The notes: generated by a model not told the origin, from the letters alone. Shown: positions 39,115 through 49,130, counted from the stretch's first letter. The stretch is DNA of 64,000 bases from Novosphingobium mathurense (GCF_900168325.1 NZ_FVZE01000001.1:62001-126000); one strand, 5' to 3'. Program-made: numbers and translations.

Positions 39115-39594
39115 ATGAAACTGAATGATATCCGCGACAACTCGGGTGCCCGTCATCGCCGTATGCGTATCGGCCGTGGCATCGGCTCGGGTAAGGGCAA
39201 GACCGGTGGCCGTGGCCAGAAGGGTGCGAAGGCACGTTCGGGTGTTTCGATCAACGGCTTCGAGGGCGGCCAGATGCCGCTCCACATGCGTCTTCCGAAG
39301 CGCGGCTTCACCAACGCCAAGTTCCGCAAGGACTACGCCGAAGTGAACCTGGGCATGATCCAGAAGGCGATCGACGCCGGCAAGCTCGACATCTCGGGCA
39401 CCGTCGATCACGCCGCTCTGAAGACTGCCGGCCTGGCCCGTGGCGGCAAGGACGGCGTCCGTCTGCTCGGCAAGGGCGAACTGACCGCCAAGGTCGCCTT
39501 CAACGTCGCCGGTGCCTCGAAGGGCGCCGTCGCCGCGGTCGAGAAGGCCGGTGGTTCGGTCGTACTTCCTGCCAAGGAAGCCGCCGAAGCCTGA
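39115..39594 (+). CDS. rplO: 50S ribosomal protein L15
   Basis: 159 residues from ATG 39115 (a GTG at 39106 would add three). [20 protein letters not shown] and [22 protein letters not shown] are canonical, with a short Ala-rich C-terminal tail. Separated from rpmD by 3.1 kb of unrelated genes. Confidence 0.98.
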   Translation: MKLNDIRDNSGARHRRMRIGRGIGSGKGKTGGRGQKGAKARSGVSINGFEGGQMPLHMRLPKRGFTNAKFRKDYAEVNLGMIQKAIDAGKLDISGTVDHAALKTAGLARGGKDGVRLLGKGELTAKVAFNVAGASKGAVAAVEKAGGSVVLPAKEAAEA

Positions 39595-39738
39595 GGCAAG
39601 GCGATAAAGTGATCTGATGATCCGGAGAGGGCGGGCGCCAGGCGCTTCGCCCTCTCATGCTGTTCCGTCCACGGTTTTTCGAGACAGGGGTTTTCGCTCC
39701 CGCCTCGAGAACTATATGACGAGTTCCTGTCCCGGGGT

Positions 39739-39767
39739 TCGACAAGCCGGCATGCAGCCGCTAAGGG
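39739..39767 (+). promoter_or_regulatory. secY promoter
   Basis: TCGACA (39739-39744) and TAAGGG (39762-39767), 17-base spacer, 37 bases before the secY ATG. The rplO-secY gap of 210 bases is long for this cluster. Confidence 0.5.
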
Positions 39768-39804
39768 CGACTCCGATAAGATTCATCGAGGCATCCCTAA
39801 CGTC

Positions 39805-41172
39805 ATGGCATCTCGCGCCGACAACATCGCAAGTTCGCTCAGTCTTGCCAATTTTTCCAAGGCAACCGAACTCAAGAACCGCATCTGGTTCACGATCGGT
39901 GCGCTGATCGTCTTCCGCTTTTTGAGCTTCGTGCCGCTGCCGGGTGTGAACCCGCTGATTCTCGAATCGCTCTACAGCCAGACGCAGGGCGGCATTCTCG
40001 ACCTGTTCAACACCTTTTCGGGCGGTTCGCTTTCGCGCATGAGCCTGATCGCGCTCGGCGTGATGCCCTACATCACCGCCTCGATCGTGGTGCAGCTGGC
40101 CGCTTCGCTTCACCCGGCGCTGGTCGCGCTGAAGAAGGAAGGCGAGGCCGGTCGCAAGAAGCTCAACCAGTACACCCGTTTCGGCACCGTCGGCCTTTGC
40201 GCCATCCAGGGCTACTTCCTGGCGGTCAGCCTCGAAGCCTATGGCGCGTCGAGCGGCCTGCAGGCGGTCGTCGATCCGGGCTACATGTTCCGCATCGGCG
40301 CGGTGATCTCGCTGGTGGGCGGGACGATGTTTCTGCTGTGGCTGGGTGAGCAGATCACCTCGCGCGGCATCGGCAACGGCGTTTCGCTGATCATCATGGC
40401 CGGCATTGTCGCGCAGATGCCGACTTTCGCCAGCAACCTGGGCCAGGCCTACAGCGCCGGCGACACCGGTTCGTTCCTGATCATGGCCCTGATCGTCCTG
40501 ATCGTCGCGATGATCCTGATGATCTGCTTCATGGAGCGCGCGCAGCGCCGCCTGCTGATCCAGTATCCCAAGCGCGCCACGCAGCGCGGCATGATGCAGG
40601 CCGACCGCAGCCACCTGCCGCTCAAGATCAACACCGCGGGCGTGATCCCGCCGATCTTCGCCAGCTCGCTGCTGCTGCTGCCGCTCACGATCACCCAGTT
40701 CGCCGGCAATTCGCTTTCGCCGGAATCGACGATGGGCCAGGTCGTGGTGACGCTGAACCAGTACCTGGGGCACGGCAAGCCGCTCTACATGCTGCTCTAC
40801 GCAGCCGGCATCGTGTTCTTCTCGTTCTTCTACACCGCTGTCGTCTTCAATCCGGAAGAGACTGCCGAGAACCTGAAGAAGAACGGCGGCTTCATCCCGG
40901 GTATCCGTCCGGGCAAGAATACCGCTACCTATCTCGACTACGTGCTGACGCGCGTGACCGTGATCGGCGCGATCTATCTGACGATCGTCTGCACGGTTCC
41001 GGAATACTTCCTGTCGATGACCGGCTTGCCGCTGCTCTTCATGGGTGGCACGAGTCTGCTGATCGTCGTCAACGTGACGGTCGATACGATCACCCAGATC
41101 CAGTCGCACCTGCTGGCGCACCAGTATGGCGACCTGATCAAGAAGGCGAAACTGAAAGGCCGCATCCGCTAA
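39805..41172 (+). CDS. secY: Preprotein translocase subunit SecY
   Basis: 455 residues, ten transmembrane helices. LGVMPYITASIVVQL, GIGNGVSLIIMAGI and ATYLDYVLTRVTVIGA are family motifs, and the plug and lateral-gate regions are present. Forms the SecYEG channel in the inner membrane. adk follows after 36 bases, so the two are likely co-transcribed. Confidence 0.98.
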   Translation: MASRADNIASSLSLANFSKATELKNRIWFTIGALIVFRFLSFVPLPGVNPLILESLYSQTQGGILDLFNTFSGGSLSRMSLIALGVMPYITASIVVQLAASLHPALVALKKEGEAGRKKLNQYTRFGTVGLCAIQGYFLAVSLEAYGASSGLQAVVDPGYMFRIGAVISLVGGTMFLLWLGEQITSRGIGNGVSLIIMAGIVAQMPTFASNLGQAYSAGDTGSFLIMALIVLIVAMILMICFMERAQRRLLIQYPKRATQRGMMQADRSHLPLKINTAGVIPPIFASSLLLLPLTITQFAGNSLSPESTMGQVVVTLNQYLGHGKPLYMLLYAAGIVFFSFFYTAVVFNPEETAENLKKNGGFIPGIRPGKNTATYLDYVLTRVTVIGAIYLTIVCTVPEYFLSMTGLPLLFMGGTSLLIVVNVTVDTITQIQSHLLAHQYGDLIKKAKLKGRIR

Positions 41173-41208
41173 GGGGCGAGCGCCGGACAAATAATTGAGG
41201 GGTAAGGC

Positions 41209-41856
41209 GTGAATATCATCCTGCTGGGTCCGCCGGGAGCGGGTAAGGGCACCCAAGCACAGCGTCTCGTCGAGCGGCATGGCATGCGCCAGCTTTCGAC
41301 CGGGGACATGCTGCGTGCGGCAGTCAAGGCGGAAACGCCGACCGGGCTTGAGGCCAAGGCTGTCATGGAACGTGGCGAACTGGTTTCGGACGCCATCGTC
41401 TCGGCGCTGATCGGCGACGAACTCGACGCGATGGGCCCCGATGCGGGCGCCATCTTCGACGGCTATCCCCGCACTGCCGCCCAGGCCGAATCGCTCGATG
41501 CGATCCTGTCCCAGCGCGGTCGCAAGCTCGACCGCGTGATCGAGCTGGTGGTGGACGAGGACGCGCTGGTCGAGCGCATCACGGGTCGCTTCACCTGCGC
41601 CACCTGCGGCAAGGGCTACCACGACAAGTTCGAACAGCCCAAGGTTCCCGGCACCTGCGACAAGTGCGGCGGAACCGAGTTCAAGCGCCGTCCCGACGAC
41701 AACGCCGAGACCGTGCGTACCCGCATGGCCGAGTATCGTGCCAAGACCGCGCCGATCCTGCCGATCTACGAATCGCGGGGCATCGTCGCGAAGATCGATG
41801 GCATGGCGGACATGGACGACGTGACCGCGGCGATCGAAGCCGTCCTCGGCTCCTGA
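41209..41856 (+). CDS. adk: Adenylate kinase (zinc-type LID)
   Basis: 215 residues, GTG start with a GGGGTAAGG site. P-loop GPPGAGKGTQ (7-16), FDGYPRTAAQ and the LID, which here carries four cysteines (CATC ... CDKC) like the zinc-binding LID of Gram-positive and some alphaproteobacterial enzymes. Converts ATP plus AMP to 2 ADP. Downstream comes a non-ribosomal gene instead of rpsM. Confidence 0.97.
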   Translation: MNIILLGPPGAGKGTQAQRLVERHGMRQLSTGDMLRAAVKAETPTGLEAKAVMERGELVSDAIVSALIGDELDAMGPDAGAIFDGYPRTAAQAESLDAILSQRGRKLDRVIELVVDEDALVERITGRFTCATCGKGYHDKFEQPKVPGTCDKCGGTEFKRRPDDNAETVRTRMAEYRAKTAPILPIYESRGIVAKIDGMADMDDVTAAIEAVLGS

Positions 41857-41965
41857 TTGTGAGCACGGGCGAGGGGCGCCGCGCCTTGCGGTTCTGCCTC
41901 TCGCCCGTGACGCCTCTGCCGTGCGTGCGGAGGACTGCCGGAAACCTTCCAGGAGAAACGCTCCG

Positions 41966-42625
41966 ATGAAATCCGCTGCATTCGCCCTTGGCCTGGCCCT
42001 TTTCGGAAGTGCCGTACCGGCTTCGGCGAAAGTGGCGGACGTTTCTGAGCGTGGTTTCGTGGTGCGCCACCTTGTCGAGGTCGCGGCCAGTCCGGCCAAG
42101 ACCTGGGACATGATCCTCGAACCTGCCAAGTGGTGGGAATCTTCGCATACCTGGTCGGGCGACGCGGCCAACCTCTCGATCGAGGCGAAGGCGGGCGGGT
42201 GCTTCTGTGAAGTGCTGCGCAATCCCAAGTCGCCCAATGCGGCGCCGCGCGGCAGCGTCGAGCACATGCGGGTGGTCTACATCGAGAACGGCCGCGCGCT
42301 ACGCATGGTCGGAGCGCTGGGGCCGCTGCAGGCCGATGCCGCCAATGGCACCCTGACGATCGAGATCAAGCCCGCCAAAGACGGGACGCAGGTCCTGCTC
42401 GAATATGTCGTGGGCGGTTTCCTGCGCACGCCGATGGACAAACTGGCCCCGGCAGTGGACGGCATGCTCGGCGCCCAGTTGGCGAGCCTCGCCGGAAAGC
42501 TGGGCGGTTCTTTTTCGGCCGCATTCCCGCTGCCGGAAGACAGGCCCGTCGAGAAGCCGCAAGCGGAAAAGGCCGGTCCGCCGGAGCCGCCTGCTACCGC
42601 CGGCGCGGAAATAATCGGTCGCTGA
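41966..42625 (+). CDS. Exported SRPBCC (START-like) family protein
   Basis: 219 residues from ATG 41966 after AGGAG, with a signal peptide ending ASA (about 21). HLVEVAASPAKTWDMILEPAKWWESSHTWSGD is the START-like N-terminal helix and strand, so it probably binds a hydrophobic ligand. A Pro/Glu-rich C-terminus (about 190-219) follows. Family members include polyketide-cyclase-like and lipid-binding proteins. It lies between adk and rpsM, 110 bases after adk; function unknown. Confidence 0.75.
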   Translation: MKSAAFALGLALFGSAVPASAKVADVSERGFVVRHLVEVAASPAKTWDMILEPAKWWESSHTWSGDAANLSIEAKAGGCFCEVLRNPKSPNAAPRGSVEHMRVVYIENGRALRMVGALGPLQADAANGTLTIEIKPAKDGTQVLLEYVVGGFLRTPMDKLAPAVDGMLGAQLASLAGKLGGSFSAAFPLPEDRPVEKPQAEKAGPPEPPATAGAEIIGR

Positions 42626-42747
42626 AGGAGGGCGCGCGTTTTGGCATATTTTGACTGCGCGCCATGGATACGGTAGGAAGTGAACACTGGTTGAGCGCTG
42701 GCCGCCATACAATGGCGGACACGGCACCGTTTCTCGTCCGCTGGACG

Positions 42748-42776
42748 TTGACAGGTGCTGCGAATCGTTTTAAGCG
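42748..42776 (+). promoter_or_regulatory. rpsM (alpha operon) promoter
   Basis: TTGACA (42748-42753), a consensus -35, and TAAGCG (42771-42776) with a 17-base spacer, about 160 bases before rpsM. The 314-base gap 42626-42939 contains no other gene. Confidence 0.65.
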
Positions 42777-42939
42777 CGCCCTTCACTCGAAAACCACGGT
42801 AGTCCGGATGGCTCACACCACGCGTGTTAAAGGCATCGTGTGGCACGCCCTCTGGGCTTTTGCCGTTTCATCGGAATTCGGGTGGCAAGCGTTGAGATGG
42901 AAGGCGTCCAAGCGTCTTCTGTGGAGCATGGAGATTTAA

Positions 42940-43308
42940 GTGGCTCGTATTGCCGGGGTAAACATCCCCACCAACAAGCGCGTTATCATCGCGCTCACGT
43001 ATATCCACGGTATCGGTCGTACCAAGGCCGTTGAGATCGCCGACAAGCTCGGCATCGATCACACCCGTCGTGTTCAGGACCTCTCGGACGCCGAAGTGCT
43101 CCAGATCCGTGAAACCATCGACGCCGACCACCTGGTCGAGGGTGACCTTCGTCGCGAAACCGCGATGAACATCAAGCGCCTCATGGACCTCGCCTGCTAT
43201 CGCGGCCTGCGTCACCGTAAGGGTCTGCCCGTTCGCGGCCAGCGCACCCACACGAACGCCCGTACCCGCAAGGGTAAGGCAAAGCCGATCGCCGGCAAGA
43301 AGAAGTAA
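42940..43308 (+). CDS. rpsM: 30S ribosomal protein S13
   Basis: 122 residues, GTG start (gtggctcgt), [21 protein letters not shown]. The C-terminal basic tail [11 protein letters not shown] touches P-site tRNA. First gene of rpsM-rpsK-rpoA-rplQ. Confidence 0.98.
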   Translation: MARIAGVNIPTNKRVIIALTYIHGIGRTKAVEIADKLGIDHTRRVQDLSDAEVLQIRETIDADHLVEGDLRRETAMNIKRLMDLACYRGLRHRKGLPVRGQRTHTNARTRKGKAKPIAGKKK

Positions 43309-43368
43309 GCCTGACGGGCCGCCTCGGCCCTCGGTTTCCGCAGCGATTTATCGACAGGATACACGGAC

Positions 43369-43758
43369 ATGGCACGCGAACCCCAGCGCATTAAGCGCCG
43401 CGAACGCAAGAACATCACGAGCGGCATTGCGCACGTCAATGCGAGCTTCAACAACACCATGGTGACCATCACCGACGCCCAGGGCAACGCGATTTCGTGG
43501 TCCTCGGCCGGCATGATGGGCTTCAAGGGCAGCCGCAAGTCGACTCCCTACGCCGCGCAGGTCGCCGCTGACGACGCCGGTAAGAAGGCCGCCGAACACG
43601 GCGTGCGCACCCTCGAGGTCGAGGTCAAGGGCCCCGGTTCGGGCCGCGAGAGCGCGCTGCGCGCCCTGCAGGCCGTCGGCTTCACGATTACCTCGATCCG
43701 CGACGTGACACCGATCCCGCACAACGGTGTCCGCCCCTCGAAGCGCCGCCGCGTCTGA
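43369..43758 (+). CDS. rpsK: 30S ribosomal protein S11
   Basis: 129 residues; [20 protein letters not shown] and [15 protein letters not shown] are canonical. Platform protein. A perfect hairpin follows at 43769, so readthrough into rpoA may be reduced. Confidence 0.98.
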   Translation: MAREPQRIKRRERKNITSGIAHVNASFNNTMVTITDAQGNAISWSSAGMMGFKGSRKSTPYAAQVAADDAGKKAAEHGVRTLEVEVKGPGSGRESALRALQAVGFTITSIRDVTPIPHNGVRPSKRRRV

Positions 43759-43768
43759 TCGAGTTATT

Positions 43769-43795
43769 CCGGGCGACGAACCGGTCGTCGCCCGG
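43769..43795 (+). terminator. Perfect hairpin between rpsK and rpoA
   Basis: An 11-bp perfect stem (CCGGGCGACGA/TCGTCGCCCGG, loop ACCGG) 10 bases after the rpsK stop, followed by CTTTC rather than a long T-run. It may act as a partial terminator or as a processing or stability element. Confidence 0.55.
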
Positions 43796-43866
43796 CTTTC
43801 GGATCGTCCCAGGCCTTTCCAACCGGCCTGCGGGCGTAACCGCCATCGAAATCCCAGGGGAAGTCC

Positions 43867-44925
43867 ATGACTGTCAACATCAAGAACTGGCAGGAACTCA
43901 AGAAGCCGAACAGCCTTGAGATCAAGCCGGGACCAGACCCCAAGCTTAAGGCGACTTTCGTTGCCGAACCTCTCGAGCGCGGCTTCGGCCTGACTCTCGG
44001 AAACGCGCTGCGTCGCGTGCTGCTCTCCTCGCTTCAGGGCGCAGCGATCACCTCGATCAAGATCGAGAACGTGCTTCACGAGTTCTCGTCGCTTGCCGGC
44101 GTGCGTGAAGACGTCACGGACATCGTCCTGAACGTCAAGCAGATCGCGCTCAAGATGCAGGGCGAAGGCCCGAAGCGTCTTCAGCTTTCGGCTACCGGCC
44201 CGGCCGAGGTCAAGGCTGGCGACATCGCCGTCTCGGGTGACATCGAGGTCATGAACAAGGACCTCGTGATCTGTCACCTCGACGAAGGTGCGACGCTGAA
44301 CATGGAACTGACCGCCGACACCGGCAAGGGCTACGTCCCCGCCGTCGGCAACCGTCCCGTCGATGCGCCGATCGGCCTGATCCCGGTTGACTCGCTCTAT
44401 TCGCCGGTTCGCCAGGTCAGCTACAAGGTCGAGAACGCCCGCATCGGGCAGGAACTCGACTTCGACAAGCTGAGCCTGAGCGTCGAGACCGACGGCACGG
44501 TGACCCCGGAAGATGCGGTGGCCTATGCCGGTCGCATTCTTCAGGACCAGCTCGCGCTGTTCGTCCACTTCGAGGACATCGCACCGGTTGGTGCTCCGCA
44601 GATGATCGGCATGGCCGCTGCGCAGCCCGAGGAAAGCGACACCAACCAGCTCAACCGTTACCTTCTCAAGAAGGTCGACGAGCTCGAGCTGTCGGTGCGT
44701 TCGGCGAACTGCCTCAAGAACGACAACATCATCTACATCGGCGATCTCGTGCAGAAGACCGAGGCCGAGATGCTCCGTACGCCGAACTTTGGTCGCAAGT
44801 CGCTCAACGAGATCAAGGAAGTCCTTTCCTCGATGGGCCTGCGCCTCGGCATGGACATCCCGGGCTGGCCGCCCGAGAACATCGAAGAGATGGCCAAGAA
44901 GCTCGAACAGGAGCTCCTTGGATAA
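43867..44925 (+). CDS. rpoA: RNA polymerase subunit alpha
   Basis: 352 residues, full length. N-terminal assembly domain with [18 protein letters not shown], and a C-terminal domain (about 255-330) with [13 protein letters not shown] and [17 protein letters not shown] that contacts UP elements and activators. rpsD, which precedes rpoA in E. coli, is absent here, as usual in alphaproteobacteria. Confidence 0.98.
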   Translation: MTVNIKNWQELKKPNSLEIKPGPDPKLKATFVAEPLERGFGLTLGNALRRVLLSSLQGAAITSIKIENVLHEFSSLAGVREDVTDIVLNVKQIALKMQGEGPKRLQLSATGPAEVKAGDIAVSGDIEVMNKDLVICHLDEGATLNMELTADTGKGYVPAVGNRPVDAPIGLIPVDSLYSPVRQVSYKVENARIGQELDFDKLSLSVETDGTVTPEDAVAYAGRILQDQLALFVHFEDIAPVGAPQMIGMAAAQPEESDTNQLNRYLLKKVDELELSVRSANCLKNDNIIYIGDLVQKTEAEMLRTPNFGRKSLNEIKEVLSSMGLRLGMDIPGWPPENIEEMAKKLEQELLG

Positions 44926-44933
44926 GGAACCAG

Positions 44934-44957
44934 TCGACCCGGCGAGAGCCGGGTCGA
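44934..44957 (+). terminator. Hairpin between rpoA and rplQ
   Basis: Perfect 10-bp stem TCGACCCGGC/GCCGGGTCGA with GAGA loop, 8 bases after the rpoA stop; no T-run. Likely a partial terminator or an RNA stability element. Confidence 0.45.
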
Positions 44958-45039
44958 TGCTTTGGGCGAAAGGTGGCGGCCCTGACGGCCACCTGGATCG
45001 GGCTACCTCACACGGGCCCCCTACGAACGGAGAAAGAAT

Positions 45040-45462
45040 ATGCGTCACAAGCACGGTCAGCGTAAGCTGCAGCGCACCTCGGGCCACCGCGCCGCCCTTC
45101 TGCGCAACATGGCTGCAGCGCTCATCAAGCACGAGCAGATCCAGACCACCACGCCCAAGGCGAAGGAACTGCGTCCCTACATCGAAAAGCTCATCACGCT
45201 CGCGAAGCGCGGTGGCCTTTCGAACCGTCGTCTGGCCCACTCGCGCCTGCTCGACGAGACCCAGGAAAAGAAGCTCTTTGAAGTTCTGGCCGAGCGTTAC
45301 GCCGGTCGCAACGGTGGCTACACCCGCATCATCAAGGCCGGCATCCGCGCTTCGGACGCCGCCCCGATCGCGATCATCGAGCTCGTCGACCGCGACGTCG
45401 ACGCCAAGGGCCAGGATTCGGGTCCGGTGATGAACGAAGCCGAGGAATACGCCGAGGCCTGA
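45040..45462 (+). CDS. rplQ: 50S ribosomal protein L17
   Basis: 140 residues, [20 protein letters not shown] at the start. About 13 residues longer than E. coli L17 through a C-terminal tail (NEAEEYAEA). Last gene of the alpha operon; a strong hairpin follows. Confidence 0.98.
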   Translation: MRHKHGQRKLQRTSGHRAALLRNMAAALIKHEQIQTTTPKAKELRPYIEKLITLAKRGGLSNRRLAHSRLLDETQEKKLFEVLAERYAGRNGGYTRIIKAGIRASDAAPIAIIELVDRDVDAKGQDSGPVMNEAEEYAEA

Positions 45463-45492
45463 GCCCGGTCGCATTCATCGACAAGATTGCGT

Positions 45493-45533
45493 GAGCGGTC
45501 GCGGGTGCTAGACTCGCGGCCGCTCTTGCGTTT
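45493..45533 (+). terminator. Terminator after rplQ
   Basis: A 14-bp stem with two wobble pairs (arms 45493-45506 and 45512-45525, loop GCTAG) followed by TTGCGTTT. It closes the translation cluster. Confidence 0.7.
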
Positions 45534-45550
45534 GGGATTGGGAGAGAACG

Positions 45551-47743
45551 ATGCGGCGCCTCAAGGCAGTCGCACTGGGTTGCTTGCCTCCTCTGAGAGG
45601 GGCGTTGTCGCTGGCGTTGCCCTTGTCGCTGGCGCTGTCGACGCCCATCTGGGCCGGGACCATGCCTGACCAGACCTATCCGGAAACCCGCCGCGACGAG
45701 ATCGTCGAAGCCCACTTCGGCGAGAAGATCGCCGATCCCTACCGCTGGCTGGAGGCCGATGTCCGCCAGTCGCCCGAGGTGGCCGATTGGGTGGCGCGTG
45801 AGAACGCGGTGACCGAGGACTACCTCTCCGGCCTGCCGCAACGCGCACGCTTCGCGCAGCGCATCCGCGAGATCATGGACTACGAGCGCTACGGCCTGCC
45901 GGACAAGGCGGGGCAGCGCTATTTCTATACCCGCAATTCCGGCCTGCAGGCGCAATCGCAGCTCTTCGTGCGCAAGGGGCTGCACGGCAAGCCGAAGCTC
46001 CTGCTCGACCCCAATACCTGGGCTGCTGACGGCGCCACGGCGCTGGATGCCTGGGAGCCATCCGAAAAGGGGCATTACCTGCTCTACAGCGTGCAGGACG
46101 GCGGCAGCGACTGGCGCATCCTGCGCGTACTCGACGTGCGCAGCGGTCAGTTGCTGGACGACGAAGTGCGCTGGGCCAAGTTTACCGGCCTGTCCTGGGT
46201 CGGTGAGGAGGGCTTCCTCTATTCGCGCTTTCCCGAGCCGGACGAAGGGGCGGCATTCCAGGGTCTGAACTACAACCACACGGTCTACTTCCATCGCCTG
46301 GGAACGGCGCAGTCCGAGGATGAGCTGGTCTACGCGACACCCGATCATCCGGAGTACAATCACTTCGCGCGGGTCACGCAAGACGGCAGGCTGGCGGTCA
46401 TCACCACGTCTGTGGGCACCGATGCGCGCTACGAAGTCTCGGTGATCGATCTCGCCAAGCGGGATAGGCAGGGCTGGAAGGCGCGCAAGATCGTTTCCGG
46501 CTTTACCGACGACTGGCGTCTCGTTGAAGGTTCCGGGCTGCACCTTTGGTACGTCACCAACAAGGACGCGCCGCGCTACCGGCTTGTCGGCATCGACCTG
46601 TCGGAGGACGATCCGAAATGGACCGAACTGGTTGCGGAGCGTTCGGACATCCTGGAGCGTGCAGGCATCGTCGGCGACCGGCTCGTGCTCAACTACATGC
46701 GCAACGCGGCCAGCCATGCCGAGATCATCGGTCTCGACGGGCGCCCGGGACGCACGATCACGCTGAACGGATATGGCACGGCCTCCGGCTTTCGTGGCCG
46801 GCCGGGCGATCCCGAGACGTTCTACGCCTTCTCCAGTTTCAACTGCCCTGCGGCGATCTACCGCATGAACATCGCGTCGGGCGAGACCGAGCCTTTTGCC
46901 GAGCCCAAGCTGTGCTTCGATCCGCAGGACTATTCGGTGGAGCAGCGCTTCTTCAAGTCGAAGGACGGCACGAGGGTGCCGATGTTCGTTGTACGCGGCA
47001 AGAAAGTGGCGCGGCTGAACCGGCCGGTGCCGACGCTGCTTTATGGCTACGGCGGTTTCGATGTCTCCTTGACCCCGGGCTTTTCGGCCGTTCGCCTGGC
47101 ATGGCTGGAGGCGGGCGGGGCCTTTGCGCTCGCGAACCTGCGCGGTGGGGGCGAGTACGGGCGCGAGTGGCACGATGCCGGGCGGCGCGCGAACAAGCAG
47201 AACGTGTTCGACGACTTCATCGCCGCCAGCGAGTACCTGATCGACGAGGGCATCGCGAAGAAGGACGGGCTTGCCATCCAGGGCGGCTCCAACGGCGGCC
47301 TCCTGGTCGGCGCGGTGGTCAACCAGCGGCCCGATCTCTACGCCGCGGCAGTGGCGCAGGTGGGCGTGATGGACATGCTGCGCTTCGACCGCTTCACCGC
47401 CGGGCGCTATTGGGTGGACGACTACGGCTATCCCGACAGGGAAGCGGATTTTCGCGTCCTGCGTTCCTATTCGCCTTACCACAACATCCGCAGCGGGGTG
47501 GACTACCCGGCGATCCTCGTGACCACGGCCGACACCGACGACCGCGTCGTGCCCGGGCACTCGTTCAAGTATACGGCGGCGCTGCAGGCGGCCGATATCG
47601 GCGACAAACCGCACCTGATCCGCATCGAGACGCGGGCCGGGCACGGTTCGGGCAAGCCCACCGACAAGGCGATAGAGGAGGGCGCGGACATTCTGGCCTT
47701 CATAGCCCGCTGGACCGGGCTGGCGCTTCCGTTGCAACGTTGA
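45551..47743 (+). CDS. Exported prolyl oligopeptidase (S9 family)
   Basis: 730 residues with a signal peptide (to about 35). The N-terminal seven-bladed propeller (about 90-450) precedes the alpha/beta-hydrolase domain. GGSNGG gives Ser580, DTDDRVVPGHS the Asp (about 661-664) and RAGHGSGK the His698. NGG-GG and AALNLRGG-like ALANLRGGGEYG are S9A marks. It cleaves after proline in short peptides, here in the periplasm. AGAGAACG-type purine-rich upstream supports the start. It has no operon partner. Confidence 0.92.
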   Translation: MRRLKAVALGCLPPLRGALSLALPLSLALSTPIWAGTMPDQTYPETRRDEIVEAHFGEKIADPYRWLEADVRQSPEVADWVARENAVTEDYLSGLPQRARFAQRIREIMDYERYGLPDKAGQRYFYTRNSGLQAQSQLFVRKGLHGKPKLLLDPNTWAADGATALDAWEPSEKGHYLLYSVQDGGSDWRILRVLDVRSGQLLDDEVRWAKFTGLSWVGEEGFLYSRFPEPDEGAAFQGLNYNHTVYFHRLGTAQSEDELVYATPDHPEYNHFARVTQDGRLAVITTSVGTDARYEVSVIDLAKRDRQGWKARKIVSGFTDDWRLVEGSGLHLWYVTNKDAPRYRLVGIDLSEDDPKWTELVAERSDILERAGIVGDRLVLNYMRNAASHAEIIGLDGRPGRTITLNGYGTASGFRGRPGDPETFYAFSSFNCPAAIYRMNIASGETEPFAEPKLCFDPQDYSVEQRFFKSKDGTRVPMFVVRGKKVARLNRPVPTLLYGYGGFDVSLTPGFSAVRLAWLEAGGAFALANLRGGGEYGREWHDAGRRANKQNVFDDFIAASEYLIDEGIAKKDGLAIQGGSNGGLLVGAVVNQRPDLYAAAVAQVGVMDMLRFDRFTAGRYWVDDYGYPDREADFRVLRSYSPYHNIRSGVDYPAILVTTADTDDRVVPGHSFKYTAALQAADIGDKPHLIRIETRAGHGSGKPTDKAIEEGADILAFIARWTGLALPLQR

Positions 47744-47869
47744 TGTTCAGGAATCTGCCATTTTGGCTGAACGTTGGCTGTAGCCAAGGTTCAGCGTCAC
47801 CTCATGGCCGAATGGCTAGAACCTTCTCATGCCCGGACATGGCGTCCGGTCGAGAAAGGAAACGAAGCC

Positions 47870-48451
47870 ATGGAAATGTTCACCAGGAAAATGGTCGGCA
47901 CCGTGGCCGCCGGTGCCATGGCGGTTGCGACGGCCACCCCGGCATTGGCCCGGGATCACGGCGGCGGGATCGACACCGGGGATGTGATCGCCGGCGCGCT
48001 CGTTATCGGCGGGATCGCTGCGGTGGCAGCGGCTGCAAGCAGTGGGAACGACCGCTACGACTATCGCTACGACCGCGATCGCAGGGGGCGCTACGACTAC
48101 GGCCGTTATGGCTATGGCCGTGGCCTGAGCGCGCGCGATGCCGTGCAGCAGTGCGTGCGCACCGCCGAACGCGCGGCCAACCGTTACAGCTATGGCGGCC
48201 GCGCCAAGGTTACCGACGTGCGCAATGTCGATCGCAAGAGCTACGGCTACAAGGTCAAGGGCCGCATCGCGGTCAACGGCATGGGTCGCCACTGGCGCTC
48301 GGGCGACCATGACTACGGCCGGGGCTGGAACCGCGACTACAGGGGCTGGAACAGCTCGCTGCGCGGCTACGATTCCGGCTCGTTCGAGTGCAAGGTCGAT
48401 TATCGCGGCGGTATCCGCGACCTCGACTTCAAGGGCATTCGCGGCCTGTAA
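47870..48451 (+). CDS. Small exported protein, paralogue 1 (uncharacterised)
   Basis: 193 residues from ATG 47870, signal peptide ending TPALARD. Then GDVIAGALVIGGIAAVAAAASS, a glycine-zipper-like hydrophobic stretch, a Tyr/Arg/Asp-rich linker (RYDYRYDRDRRGRYDYGRYGYGR), and a C-terminal domain (SARDAVQQCVRTAERAANRY ... FECKVDYRGGIRDLDF). The next gene has the same layout, so they are tandem duplicates. Location is periplasm or outer membrane. No function is known. Confidence 0.65.
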   Translation: MEMFTRKMVGTVAAGAMAVATATPALARDHGGGIDTGDVIAGALVIGGIAAVAAAASSGNDRYDYRYDRDRRGRYDYGRYGYGRGLSARDAVQQCVRTAERAANRYSYGGRAKVTDVRNVDRKSYGYKVKGRIAVNGMGRHWRSGDHDYGRGWNRDYRGWNSSLRGYDSGSFECKVDYRGGIRDLDFKGIRGL

Positions 48452-48575
48452 CTTTTGCGACGAGCCGACAGGCTGAGAGGGTAGGCGGTTCATGCCGAAG
48501 AAAGCATGGACCGCCTATTTCTTGGCCATGATGGGCGGCGCGGATCGTGCGCGCCGGACGTGGGATGGACCTGCC

Positions 48576-49130
48576 ATGAAGACCTTCCGTTCACGCATAG
48601 CCGTTTCGCTGGCCGCCGCTGCAGTCCTGTCCATGAGCGCGACGCCGGTCTTCGCCCGCGGCTACGGCGATTGGGGGGGCTACCGCCATCACCACCATGG
48701 TCGCGGTCTCGATGGCGGGGACGTTCTGGCCGGGCTGCTGATCGTGGGCGGCATTGCCGCCATTGCCAGCGCCGCCAGCAAGTCCTCGAAGAACAAGCGG
48801 GTTGAGGAACCCTACCGCTATCCCGGCGGGCCCGACTACGACGCCCCCGAGGATCGCGGTTATGGCAACGTCCCGCGTGAGGAGCGGGGCAATCCGCGTG
48901 ATTATCCAGAAGGCGCGCGCTCGAACGACAGCTTCGACGACATGGTGGCGAGCTGCGCCGACGAGATCGAGCGCGGCGAGCGTCGCATCGATACCGTCGA
49001 CAATGTCGCGCGCATGGGGGATCGCTACAGCGTCGAGGGCCGCCTTGAAGACGGCCGCGACTTCGCCTGCAGCATCGACCGCGACGGGCGCGTGCGTTCG
49101 GTAGCGGTCGACGGCCACGCCCTGATCTGA
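48576..49130 (+). CDS. Small exported protein, paralogue 2 (uncharacterised)
   Basis: 184 residues from ATG 48576, signal peptide ending TPVFARG. GGDVLAGLLIVGGIAAIASAASK parallels the previous gene, and SFDDMVASCADEIERGERRI ... FACSIDRDGRVRSVAVDG matches its C-terminal domain, including the two Cys. The linker is Pro/Arg/Asp-rich and a His run (HHHH) follows the signal peptide. Separated from paralogue 1 by 124 bases. Function unknown. Confidence 0.65.
   Translation: MKTFRSRIAVSLAAAAVLSMSATPVFARGYGDWGGYRHHHHGRGLDGGDVLAGLLIVGGIAAIASAASKSSKNKRVEEPYRYPGGPDYDAPEDRGYGNVPREERGNPRDYPEGARSNDSFDDMVASCADEIERGERRIDTVDNVARMGDRYSVEGRLEDGRDFACSIDRDGRVRSVAVDGHALI

Noticed and set aside
39712..42267. 851-codon minus-strand frame over secY and adk
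   Set aside because: Antisense shadow of well-identified genes; His/Arg/Gln-rich composition.
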